64,000 nucleotides of DNA from Wolbachia endosymbiont (group B) of Protocalliphora azurea (GTDB lineage Bacteria > Pseudomonadota > Alphaproteobacteria > Rickettsiales > Anaplasmataceae), in NCBI RefSeq assembly GCF_947251865.1, contig NZ_OX366394.1, positions 310,001-374,000 on the forward strand, in the 5' to 3' direction. This document shows, piece by piece, positions 7,974-16,300 of the stretch. The position numbers were made by a program, and so were the translations under genes. The notes under the pieces were generated by a model. That model was not told the origin of the DNA. It saw only the letters and a program-made list of their open reading frames with translations, and ran no database searches. Position 1 is the stretch's first letter. Each line of letters begins with the position of its first letter.

Positions 7974-8458
7974 ATATCTTTTTTTTCTTTATTATTATTT
8001 AATTCCTCTACAGCAAGATCTAAAGGAGTTTTTTTATCTTTGTTTTTAGCAAGAGGATTTGCTCCGTTTTCCAGTAGAAATTTAGTAATTTCTAGATGTC
8101 CTTTTCGTGCAGCATAATGCAAAGCTGTCCAGCCAAAAGCATCAGTAGTATTTATATCAATGCCTTCTTCAACCAGAAATTTTATAACTTCTAAACAGCC
8201 TCCACTTGTAGCATAGTGTAATGATGTTGCACCAAAATAGTAGGTGTCATTGATATTTACTGCATTTTTTATTAAGGATTTTATGTTATCCAAATTGCAG
8301 CTTTCAGCTGCAATACGTAATGCTATTCTATCTTCACTAGTTGTTTTACTTTCTATTGGTATAATTTTTGATGGTTTACAATGCTGAAACAAAAAGATAA
8401 CACATATTATTGGTATTATCGAATTTACTAATAGTTTTCGAAAAATGCTGAATTTCAT
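7910..8458 (-). CDS. Small ankyrin-repeat protein with N-terminal signal or anchor
   Basis: This 182-residue protein begins MKFSIFRKLLVNSIIPIICVIFLFQHC, a basic then hydrophobic N-terminus that reads as a signal peptide or membrane anchor. The residues before Cys27 (FQH) are not a standard lipobox. About three ankyrin repeats follow (GATSLHYATSGGCLEVIKFL, GWTALHYAARKGHLEITKFL, KKTPLDLAVEE). Ankyrin proteins next to WO tail genes are common and are candidate host-interaction factors. It converges on gpD and overlaps it by 64 bases, so the last ~20 residues may be an accident of reading into gpD. Upstream it is divergent from the small membrane protein/patatin unit. Confidence 0.85.
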   Translation of the reverse strand: MKFSIFRKLLVNSIIPIICVIFLFQHCKPSKIIPIESKTTSEDRIALRIAAESCNLDNIKSLIKNAVNINDTYYFGATSLHYATSGGCLEVIKFLVEEGIDINTTDAFGWTALHYAARKGHLEITKFLLENGANPLAKNKDKKTPLDLAVEELNNNKEKKDIYEEIINLLSRASVTAVTILR

Positions 8459-8505
8459 ATCTATGATATTATTTACATTACTTGCTTAATGCAATGAGTT
8501 AGCTT

Positions 8506-8531
8506 TAAGAAAAATTCTTAAGATTTTTTTG
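8506..8531 (+). terminator. Weak hairpin with T-tract between divergent genes
   Basis: TTAAGAA (8506-8512) pairs with TTCTTAA (8516-8522) across a 3-base loop, followed by GA and seven T (8525-8531). It lies between two divergent genes, just upstream of a promoter. The stem is AT-only, so function is uncertain. Confidence 0.35.
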
Positions 8532-8541
8532 GACGTATTTT

Positions 8542-8570
8542 TGACAAATCTTGTATATATTAGTATACAG
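8542..8570 (+). promoter_or_regulatory. Promoter of the small membrane protein-patatin unit (P1)
   Basis: A perfect -35 TTGACA (8542-8547), a 17-base spacer and a -10 TATACA (8565-8570) are present. The surrounding block GGACGT...AATCTTGTATATAT recurs upstream of the CdtB-like gene and the TcB-TcC gene. Confidence 0.75.
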
Positions 8571-8586
8571 CTTTTTGTACAAAAAC

Positions 8587-8811
8587 ATGAAAAACCAAAG
8601 TACAGGAAAGATTCCTGTAGCAGTAATTGCTACTATGGTGATACAAACAATAGCATTGATCTGGTGGCTAGCTAAGCTCGACTTAAGAGTTCATATGCAT
8701 GATAAATTTATAGAGCAAAATCAAAGGACTACAGAAATCATCTATCGTCTTGAAGAAAGGGTCAAAAACCTTGCTGAAGAAGTTAACGAGCTTGAGCAGA
8801 GACAAAAATGA
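8587..8811 (+). CDS. Small membrane protein with coiled coil (phage WO, holin/spanin-like context)
   Basis: From ATG 8587 the product is 74 residues: a short polar start, one transmembrane helix (IPVAVIATMVIQTIALIWWLA), then a charged coiled coil (EQNQRTTEIIYRLEERVKNLAEEVNELEQ). An upstream ATG at 8551 would overlap the -10 box and is less likely. The stop overlaps the patatin start (ATGA at 8808-8811), so the two are probably translationally coupled. One membrane helix plus a coiled coil next to a phospholipase after the tail genes fits a lysis-accessory protein, but I do not recognise a named family. The function is inferred from context only. Confidence 0.65.
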   Translation: MKNQSTGKIPVAVIATMVIQTIALIWWLAKLDLRVHMHDKFIEQNQRTTEIIYRLEERVKNLAEEVNELEQRQK

Positions 8812-9167
8812 CAAAGTATATTTTATCGGTTGATGGAGGAGGAATTAGAGGAATAATTCCTGCAATTATTCTAGCAGAAATTGAATCTAGGACAAAAAAG
8901 CCAATTTCTCAGATCTTTGATTTAATGGCAGGTACCTCAACCGGTGGAATTATTGTTGCTGGACTTTGTAAAAGCAATAAACTTCAATACTCTGCCAATG
9001 ATTTGGTTGAACTTTACCAAGAGTATGGAGCATATATCTTTCAAGCATCACTTTGGAGAAAATCAATCGCTTCTTGGCTGAGTGGTTCTCAGTACTCATA
9101 TAAAAATATGGAATTTATTCTCAACAAATACTTCGGCGAAAGCACTATGGCCGATGTCGCGAGTAAT
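8808..9167 (+). pseudogene. Patatin-like phospholipase, 5' part (split by IS630)
   Basis: This is the first 120 codons of a patatin-like lipid acyl hydrolase. The oxyanion loop DGGGIRG (residues 9-15) and the nucleophile elbow GTSTGG (Ser44) are intact. The gene continues at 10268-10816, where the DGG catalytic aspartate lies. Removing the element and one AT (9166-9167 / 10266-10267) joins AGT-AAT-AAT-CTA in frame and gives a 302-residue enzyme, a normal patatin length. WO patatins are proposed to act on host or bacterial membranes at phage exit. With the IS in place the product stops at 9185, only a few codons past the junction. Confidence 0.92.
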
Positions 9168-9181
9168 ACCAAATTCCATTA

Positions 9182-9667
9182 CTAATCGAACAAATAAGAA
9201 ACATTACAAACTCGTTTAATAGTAGTGCTGGAAATACTGACAATAAAATTACACAGAACATCTGCAAGTAAGCCTATGGTATCGTAGACTCTGTTACGTA
9301 AAGTATTGTATTTGATATATTGCCACAACCTCTCAACAGGATTCAGTTCCGGTGAATAAGGAGGCAAGTATATAATGGTAATGTTTTCCTGAAATTTCAA
9401 ACTTTTTGATCTATGCCAACTTGCACAATCCATTACAAGAAAGGCTTTTTTCGTGCCTAAATCTTTCGACATCTGCTCCAGAAATATATTCATACAATCA
9501 GTGTTTACATATGGAGCAAGTAGGCTGATTTTCTTACCACTTCTTGGATTTACCGCACTGTAGATATAGAAATTTTGTCTACCAATTTTCATTTTAACCT
9601 GCGTTCTGACCCCTTTTTTAAACCATCCGTGTCCGATTTTTGAATGAGTTCCAAATCGTGATTCATC
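9182..9667 (-). CDS. IS630-family transposase ORF B (copy 3)
   Basis: This is the catalytic half of the transposase, matching the second ORF of copy 2: D in DESRFG at the 5' end, VMDCASWH, then PPYSPELNPVERLW. It is read in a different frame from ORF A across the same seven-T run (here seven A on the plus strand at 9668-9674). The internal ATG at 9592 gives a 136-residue product that lacks the first aspartate, so full function needs frameshifting. It ends at 9182, just inside the IS end. Confidence 0.85.
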   Translation of the reverse strand, partial: DESRFGTHSKIGHGWFKKGVRTQVKMKIGRQNFYIYSAVNPRSGKKISLLAPYVNTDCMNIFLEQMSKDLGTKKAFLVMDCASWHRSKSLKFQENITIIYLPPYSPELNPVERLWQYIKYNTLRNRVYDTIGLLADVLCNFIVSISSTTIKRVCNVSYLFD

Positions 9668-10184
9668 AAAAAAACACCTCTTTTTCAGGGTGGGAATTGA
9701 CTATTTTATTGAAGTATTTTTTAAACTCTTCTTGCTTGTTTTTATCTTGTTTATGGTGCATTGGCCTCGGTGTTATATAAGAAAATTTCATCCTTTGTAT
9801 CTCACGGTGCACTGTTGATTTGCTAATGTTTAGGCCAAATTCCTCTGAGATTTTTATCTGCACTTCCTTAATAGTAATATTTGGATTTCTTTCTACCCAT
9901 ATTTCAATTTGCTCACGTTGATTTTTCTTTAATTTGCTTTTTCTTCGCCGCTGAGACGGGGCAAATAATCTTTCTACTCTACCAAATTTTAGATGCTTTA
10001 TCCATTCAGTCAAAGCAGTCCTTGAAATTTTACATATTCTTGCCACAGCGCTTATACTACTTTCTTTTCCTGCTATCACCGCTTGTAACTTTTTTGAAAC
10101 ATATGCGTTATTTCTGACCTTTTTTAACATTTCTTTCGCCAAATTTACAACTTTTTCGTCTAATAGTTTTGACCTTAATGCCAT
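9666..10184 (-). CDS. IS630-family transposase ORF A (copy 3)
   Basis: This 172-residue DNA-binding half reads the same as ORF A of copy 2, with the helix-turn-helix segments ARICKISRTALTEW and FGLNISKSTVHREI and the basic linker. Start ATG is at 10184 and stop TGA is directly after the T7 run. It is read opposite to the patatin gene it interrupts. Confidence 0.9.
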   Translation of the reverse strand: MALRSKLLDEKVVNLAKEMLKKVRNNAYVSKKLQAVIAGKESSISAVARICKISRTALTEWIKHLKFGRVERLFAPSQRRRKSKLKKNQREQIEIWVERNPNITIKEVQIKISEEFGLNISKSTVHREIQRMKFSYITPRPMHHKQDKNKQEEFKKYFNKIVNSHPEKEVFF

Positions 10185-10265
10185 TTATACCTCTCTATTT
10201 TATCTACTTTATTATCACTTCTTTCCCATTATTGTCTATCTGTTCTTTGCATAGTGGGAATTGGT

Positions 10266-10816
10266 ATAATCTACTGCTCACCAGTTATGACATTCACAAC
10301 AATTGTGAATTTTTCTTCAAAAGTTGGAAAGAAGAAAACATTAAGTTGAAAGATGCACTCAGAGCTACAACAGCTGCCCCAACGTACTTTGCGCCAAAAC
10401 GTCTAAAAGTTAGCCAAACAGAGAGAGTGTTGATAGATGGCGGAGTGTTTGCCAATAATCCAGCTGCTTGTGCATATGCAAGTGCTAAGAGGTTATTTCC
10501 AAATGATGATATTGTACTGTTATCGATAGGTACTGGCAGAACAGATAGAAGCATAGAGTATGTTAATTCAAGAAGATTTGGAAAAATAGGGTGGGTCAAG
10601 CCACTACTAAATGTGATGTTTGCCTCTGGATTGGATTGCGTTGATTATCAACTAGAGCAAGTAATAGATAATAAATATATGCGAATACAATCACAATTGA
10701 AAGTTGCATCAGCTGAGATGGATGATATAACACCTCAAAATATTAAATGTTTGCAGCAAGAAGCAAAGGCAATGATAGAAAGTCATCAAAGAGTAATTGA
10801 TGTGCTATCAAAATAA
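10266..10816 (+). pseudogene. Patatin-like phospholipase, 3' part (after IS630)
   Basis: This is the C-terminal 182 codons of the split patatin, in frame from AAT 10268: LLLTSYDIHNNCEFFFKSWK, the central patatin segment ATTAAPTYFAPK, and the catalytic-Asp motif LIDGGVFANNP (coded near 10432-10464). Further on is VLLSIGTGR, also typical of the family. All catalytic residues are preserved across the two parts, so the gene was functional until the IS landed. Its last ~75 codons are inside a 353-bp segment that is repeated at 12941-13287. Confidence 0.9.
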
Positions 10817-10819
10817 TAT

Positions 10820-10842
10820 AAGTTTATGAAAAAACTTTTTTT
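10820..10842 (+). terminator. Terminator after patatin
   Basis: AAGTTT (10820-10825) pairs with AAACTT (10832-10837), followed by five more T. It lies 3 bases after the patatin stop. The same structure recurs at 13163-13184 in the second repeat. Confidence 0.55.
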
Positions 10843-10905
10843 CTGATGAGAGAGTTATAAAATTCAAAGCTTTTTTGAAAAAGATAGAATTTTAAAAAAT
10901 AATTT

Positions 10906-10943
10906 GGACGTTTTTTTTACCAATCTTGTATATATATAACATA
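10906..10943 (+). promoter_or_regulatory. Promoter-like block upstream of the CdtB-like gene (P2)
   Basis: GGACGTTTTTTTTACCAATC leads into TTGTATATATATAACATA. It aligns base for base with the P1 block (8532-8570), with TTTACC in place of TTGACA and TATAAC/TAACAT near the -10 position. It sits 90 bases before ATG 11034. Confidence 0.6.
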
Positions 10944-11033
10944 AACTTGAAGCGCAGGAACTACAAAAGAAAATTCAGCTTTAAGAGAAAAAAGATAGTA
11001 AAAAAAATCTTCTAATCAAAAAAGGGATGTAAT

Positions 11034-11972
11034 ATGTTAAAAGGCATGAAATCTTTATTATACAAAAGTAAAATGTCGAAATGTTTTTTCACAATGTTAC
11101 TTGCATGCTTTATTATGCCAATATGTAACGCTCAGCCACCTCAAAAAAATAACGTACATGAGTTCACATCAGCCACATGGAATACCAACGGCCCGCGCTG
11201 GAATGTTGTGCAAGCGTTGATGAATTATGGATTAGACATTTTAGCCATTCAAGAAGCTGGAAATATTGGAGATATTTCTAGTCAATTGTCTAGTCCGGCC
11301 GGCAATCGATTACAGATTTGCTTTGGAGGGTTTGACCTTGAGCCTAACTCAGACGTAGGCGTTCAGGAATATATTTGGAATACTGGATCAGGAACTTTTT
11401 ATATGTATTATTACAACAATCGTTTAGATACCCCGTCAGCTCCGGGAACGAGTCAAGGGACTACTAAGCAAAATATGGCAATAATTTCCAGGCAAAGGGC
11501 AGGTGAAATTGTACTCATTCCATCTGAAGTTAGACATACACCAATAGATGCTGCGTCAGAGAACTATCAATCCCGCACTTTTATAAATCGACCAGTTTTA
11601 GGAATACGTATTGCCAATAGTGTTTTCTTTAATATTCATCCAGAACCAAATAGAACGCGTAATGAAGCTCCTGAACTGATAAACGTTATACAAAATTATA
11701 TGGAGACATATTATCCTGATCAAACCTGGATGGTGATGGGAGACTTCAACAGAACTCCAGCACAACTTAGGTCAGATCTCCCTAGTGCTAATAATGGTAG
11801 GTTTATCGATATAATGAATTCAGGGCAGAACACACGATCATCAGGTGAGTTAGATTATAGCATTGTGGGTGGTCCAGCAATCCATCGAACTGCTATCATT
11901 GCAATAGTAGCACAATTACTACAGATGCAGGTGCCAAACCCCTCAGATCATAAACCTGTTAGATTTAATTAA
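11034..11972 (+). CDS. cdtB: Secreted CdtB-like nuclease (cytolethal distending toxin B family)
   Basis: This 312-residue protein has a signal peptide (MSKCFFTMLLACFIMPICNA, residues 14-33) and an endonuclease/exonuclease/phosphatase fold patterned on CdtB. Visible are TWNTNG (49-53, CdtB has TWN-Q-G), the metal-binding Glu in LAIQEAG (Glu74), the catalytic His in VFFNIHPEPN (His202) followed by NEAPELI, GDFNR (Asp237, Asn239), LDYSIVGG (Asp274) and the terminal SDHKPVRF (Asp305/His306). All active-site positions are filled. CdtB enters host nuclei and cleaves DNA, causing cell-cycle arrest. CdtA and CdtC are absent, but the next gene encodes a secreted candidate partner. The promoter block P2 precedes it. 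The fold and motifs are seen; the toxic role is inferred from the family. Confidence 0.88.
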   Translation: MLKGMKSLLYKSKMSKCFFTMLLACFIMPICNAQPPQKNNVHEFTSATWNTNGPRWNVVQALMNYGLDILAIQEAGNIGDISSQLSSPAGNRLQICFGGFDLEPNSDVGVQEYIWNTGSGTFYMYYYNNRLDTPSAPGTSQGTTKQNMAIISRQRAGEIVLIPSEVRHTPIDAASENYQSRTFINRPVLGIRIANSVFFNIHPEPNRTRNEAPELINVIQNYMETYYPDQTWMVMGDFNRTPAQLRSDLPSANNGRFIDIMNSGQNTRSSGELDYSIVGGPAIHRTAIIAIVAQLLQMQVPNPSDHKPVRFN

Positions 11973-12061
11973 TCTCTAAATATAATACAATGGTTGAGAT
12001 TGTTCATCAACTTAGTGAGTCATCGATTTATTTATATAAAATTTATAGGATTTAGGCCATC

Positions 12062-12700
12062 ATGAAAAAATATTTGAAGTATATAAAAACATTACAACTG
12101 GCAAAGGGCATTTTGGCAGGTTCGATTTTTCTTTCATCGTACTGTTTTGCTGATGAAAATTATTTGTTAAGTGGTAAAGTCACATCAATGTCAGATAATT
12201 TTAATTATTGTGGTTTTATTTTAGATAACTATCAACAGCCTGGTATAAAAATATACAATAGAATTTTCTGTGATTTTATAAGAAAAGCTAGGGATTTTGA
12301 CCAAAAAGTTACTGTTGAAATGATCGGTGATCCTAGCACTATAGATAGCATAACTAAACTCAAAGGTGTGCGTTTTTTAGACAGAAATTCCAGTTGGTTT
12401 ACAAATAAAGATGGTATTGAAGAATCATATTCTTTAAAAGGCAATATAGAAGATATCTATTATAATGCTGTTAATAGTCGTTGCTATATTGCAATTAATG
12501 ATCCTCGCCCATCAAAAACGAAATATAATAATAAATTTCATGAAACTAATAGTAAAAGTATATGTGAATTGGCAGAGGACGCCTTTTATCTAGGGTTAAA
12601 AGTTGAAATTCAAGCATCTTTAGACCCACATCCGGACTATGCTAATGACATTAGGATTCTTAAATTAGTAAATTCGTGTTCAAATTTAAGAAGTCACTAA
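12062..12700 (+). CDS. Secreted two-repeat Cys-rich protein, candidate binding (B) subunit for the CdtB-like toxin
   Basis: The protein has 212 residues with a signal peptide (cut near FA|DEN at about residue 30). I recognise no named family by direct identity. Two internal repeats are visible: residues 34-90 (YLLSGKV, Cys50, Cys70, then ARDFDQKVTVEM) and 123-188 (YSLKGNI, Cys141, Cys168, then AFYLGLKVEIQA). Each has a strand, a Cys pair 20-27 apart, a helix with aromatic residues and a final strand. That order resembles the OB-fold B subunits of SubAB and typhoid toxin (G-Q-I, YFC...AC, QA-YFY-TGQ-VRI). Typhoid toxin also pairs CdtB with a PltB B subunit. It lies 89 bases after the CdtB-like gene on the same strand. 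The B-subunit idea is an inference from pattern and neighbourhood. Confidence 0.5.
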   Translation: MKKYLKYIKTLQLAKGILAGSIFLSSYCFADENYLLSGKVTSMSDNFNYCGFILDNYQQPGIKIYNRIFCDFIRKARDFDQKVTVEMIGDPSTIDSITKLKGVRFLDRNSSWFTNKDGIEESYSLKGNIEDIYYNAVNSRCYIAINDPRPSKTKYNNKFHETNSKSICELAEDAFYLGLKVEIQASLDPHPDYANDIRILKLVNSCSNLRSH

Positions 12701-12709
12701 ATTTGATCT

Positions 12710-13159
12710 TCTGATGCAGGAGGAATTAGAAGAATCACTTCTGCCATTATTCTAGCAGAAATTAGATGTAGAACAAAAAAGCCAGTTAAGATTTAATTTG
12801 GTGGGAAAGTCAATCATAAGTGTTGGAAGTGGTGGTAAAAGGATATAAAGAGCTATTATTACAGAAAAATGAGGGTAGTCATCGATCAAATAGAAGGAAT
12901 ACTAAGATTAATTAAAGATGATGATCTGGAAAGATATGATGGGTCAAGCCACTACTGAATGTGATGTTTGCCTCTGGATTGTGTTGATTATCAACTAGAA
13001 CAAGTAATAGATGATAAATATATGCGAATACAATCACAATTGAAAGGAGCATCAGCTGAAATGGATGATATAACACCTCAAAATATTAAATGTTTGCAGC
13101 AAGAAGCAAAGGCAATGATAGAAAGTCACCAAAGAGTAATTGATATGCTATCAACATGA
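12710..13159 (+). pseudogene. Decayed second patatin-like phospholipase gene
   Basis: Two pieces of a patatin gene remain. At 12716-12785 the DNA closely follows the start of the intact patatin (GGAGGAATTAGAAGAATCAC..., equivalent to the GGGIRGIIPAIILAEI region at 8833). At 12941-13159 it follows the last ~75 codons (DYQLEQVID-KYMRIQSQLK ... HQRVIDMLST). The middle, including the GTSTGG nucleophile and the DGG aspartate, is gone, and a 5-base deletion near 12977 breaks the frame of the 3' part. It lies between the CdtB-like pair and the Tc genes, so it marks an older patatin duplication at this site. Confidence 0.82.
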
Positions 13160-13287
13160 TATAAGTTTATGAAAAACTTTTTTTCTGATGAGAGAGTTAT
13201 AAAATTCAAAGCTTTTTTGAAAAAGATAGAATTTTAAAAAATAATTTGGACGTTTTTTTTACCAATCTTGTATATATATAACATAAA
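12941..13287 (+). repeat. Direct repeat B: patatin 3' end, terminator and promoter
   Basis: This is the second copy of the 353-base block at 10593-10945, including the hairpin at 13163-13184 and the promoter block at 13248-13286. It ends 26 bases before the TcB-TcC start codon. Confidence 0.9.
13248..13286 (+). promoter_or_regulatory. Promoter-like block upstream of the Tc toxin gene (P3)
   Basis: It is the same sequence as P2 (GGACGTTTTTTTTACCAATC followed by TTGTATATATATAACATAAA) and related to P1. It lies about 27 bases before ATG 13314, so the mRNA leader would be short. No clear Shine-Dalgarno sequence precedes the ATG. Confidence 0.6.
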
Positions 13288-13313
13288 AGCGCGTTTTCAC
13301 GCAAATAAATCAT

Positions 13314-16300
13314 ATGGAATCCACTTCACAAAAGTCTACTATTGAGGCCACAAAGCTTGAGCTGCCAAAAGGCGGAGGAGCGATAAAAGGAATCAGTGAA
13401 GCTTTTGAGGCTAACTCATTCACTGGTACTGGATCTTTCTCAATACCAATTGCGCTACCAACTTGTCGTAATTTCTCACCTTCTTTAAGCGTTAATTACA
13501 GCTCTGGAAGTGGTAACGGAGTATTTGGTATAGGGTTTAATGTTTCAATAGCAAGTATTATCAGAAAAACATCCAAAAAAATTCCAACTTATGATGATGA
13601 AGATATTTTTGTCCTAAGTGGAGCAGATGACTTGGTTGCGATTAATCAAACAAGTAATAGCAAATATGATATTACTTATTATCAGCCACGTGTTGAAGGA
13701 TTATTTGCTAAAATAGAGCGTTTAATAAGTAAAAGTGATAGCACTATTCATTGGCAAGTTACTAGTAAAGATGGCAGTGTTTCCGTTTATGGTAAAAATA
13801 AACAAGCACAAATCTATGATCCAAAGAGTAATAGCCGCATAGCAGAGTGGTTACTGGAGGAATTAAGTGATGTATACGGAAATAAAATATTTTATTATTA
13901 CCGCTCTAGTACAAAAGATACAAGTGTACAAGGTGATGGCAGAGTAATTGATCGCATTGCTTATGGACATAACCAAGAGTTCAATTACAGCTATTTTGAA
14001 GTTTTGTTTGATTACGGCGAAAACGACTTTGTAAGTCCAGTTGATAAAAAATATAGCGAAGAAAGAAAAGCAATTCTACGCCAAGATTCGTTTACCTCAC
14101 ACACCACAGGATTTGCAATTAGAACTGAACTCTTATGCCGAGCGATAAGAATTTATCACCGTTTTGATGCAGAACCGATTCTAGTAAATGGCACATATTT
14201 TGATTACGATGAAAAACCAACAATTACCTACTTAAGAGCGGTAAAGCAGGTTGGCTATTATGAGAGAGGAGAAAAAAGATTTAGCAAATCAACACCAACT
14301 TTAGTTTTTTCTCATACCAGTGATGATTCTACCTACGTTTCAACAGTTTCGTCTGTCGGACTTAAAGATGGCAACAAACCGTCTAAAGAGCTTCTACAGA
14401 TTCTAAAAGAACAAGACTATATATTTAAAAAAGATAGTGCAGAGATTGTAGCAGAAAACTCAAATTGGAAAATCAAAGACAGTGAAAAAACTCTTGTCAT
14501 AAAAGAAAAAGGTAATTTTTTAGATCTTCACAATAGAAATAATAAAAACTCTTTTAAACCAGTAAAAATAGAAGGAATAAACAAAAACTTTCCTGGGTAT
14601 TTAAATGATCAAAGATTTCAATCGGTTGATTTATATCAAGAAGGTATTGAAGGGATATTATATAACGATGGCAACACAATCCTTTATTTTAGACCAAATG
14701 GCAATGGAGAGTTTGCTCAAGCTAAACTGCTAGAGCGTTTTCCATCGCTGTTTCGTAAAACTACTTATTCACTGACGAGTTTAGAAGGTAACGGTGAGTT
14801 ACAGCTTTATGTGAATGAAAGTGGTTTTCAAGGTTATCATGATTTTGATGGTAAGTGGAGTGAATTTAAGCCTCTTGAATCGCAAATAATCAATTTGAGC
14901 AGTGAACTTCAAGAGATGATAGATGTCACCGGAGATGGAAGAACGGATATCGTAATATTTGAAGGAGAAAGTGTAAGAGTATATCCATCTATAGGTAAAA
15001 AAGGATACAAAGAAGCTATTTACAGTAGAGCGCCAAAAGATTTGCCAAATCAACGTGTCAGTTCAGAGAGTACTTTAGTACGCTTTGCTGACATGTTTGG
15101 TGATGGCAAAAGCCATTTAGTAAAAATAGAAAATGGTAAAGTAGAATGTTGGCCAAATCTTGGCTACGGTAAATTTGGTGAAAAAGTTGTATTTGAAAAC
15201 GCTCCATATTTTAGGAAGGGATTAAATGCAAAAAGACTTTACTTTGCTGACATTGATGGCTCTGGTACTACTGATTTAGTTTATGCTAACCATAATAGTT
15301 TAGATATCTATTATAACAATAGTGGTAATTCATTTAGTAAGCCAGTTAATTTGAAATTACCGGTAGATTACAATCAAATTGGTCGTATTGAGTTTGCTGA
15401 TATTCTAGGAAATGGAACTAACTGTTTGCTTATTAGCTATCTGGATCAAAACTTAAAATTACAGCATCTGTACTACGATTTTTACAACGGAGTAAAGCCG
15501 CACTTACTGAAGCAAATAGATAATAACATGGGTAACCTTACCCGTCTTCATTATGCAGCTTCTACTCAGTTTTATTTGAAAGATAGAAAGGCATGGGTAA
15601 CAAGTCTGCCGTTTCCAGTACAAGTAATTGAAAAAATAGAAACTCTAGACAATATAGTAGGAAGTAAACTTACAAGTAAATATAGCTATCATCATGGATT
15701 TTATGATTACACTGAAAAAGAATTTCGCGGATTTGGTTTTGTAGAAACCTGGGACACGGAAGATTTTGCCACTATTGAGAAAAAAGAACATTATGTAGCA
15801 CCAATTTACACCAAGACTTGGTATCACACTGGAGCTTATAAAAAAGCAGGAGATTTAGTTGAGAGCTATAGAAAGGAATTTTACCAAGGAGATGGTAAAG
15901 CGTTAAAAATAACGCCACAAGTATTAGATAAAAATATCATCTCAATAGAGGATAAAAGACAAGCATACCGCGGGATTCAAGGGCAAGTGCTAAGACAAGA
16001 AGTATATGGTTTAGATAAAGGAGAAAATCCAACCCTCTACTTGCATCCATATTCAGTCACTGAATCCAGCGCTGCAGTAAAACTACTAAGATCGAGTAAA
16101 GATAATACTAATAAAGACTCTAGATTTAAATACGGAATATTCTTTGTTAATTTACAGGAAACTATTAGCTATCATTATGAAAGAAACTGCTGTGATCCAC
16201 GTATTCAGCACGACTTTGTTTTAGAGGTTGATGAGTATGGTAATGTCACTAAATCAGCAGGTATTACTTACCCTCGCCGAAATCAGCCAAACAATTACTC

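Larger units (their letters stand above)
9168..10265 (-). mobile_element. IS630-family insertion sequence, copy 3 (complete, 1098 bp)
   Basis: This is a mirror image of copy 2 (coordinate here = 14913 minus copy 2 coordinate). Ends are ACC at 9168 and GGT at 10265, with AT on both sides (9166-9167, 10266-10267). It interrupts the patatin gene. The two complete copies appear identical, which indicates recent movement or gene conversion. Confidence 0.93.
10593..10945 (+). repeat. Direct repeat A: patatin 3' end, terminator and promoter
   Basis: This 353-base segment aligns by eye with 12941-13287 (347 bases). The differences are about ten substitutions, a 5-base gap in the patatin part and a 1-base gap in the A-run of the hairpin, which account for the length difference. 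The pair brackets the CdtB-like gene and the two-repeat secreted protein. Confidence 0.9.

Noticed and set aside
10169..10267. Apparent start of the second patatin frame inside the IS (MTLMPFIPLYF...)
   Set aside because: These codons are the IS end read antisense; the patatin part begins only after the element at 10268.
10593..13287. Possible CRISPR-like or att repeats at the 350-bp duplication
   Set aside because: Only two copies, far apart and containing coding sequence plus terminator and promoter; a simple segmental duplication.
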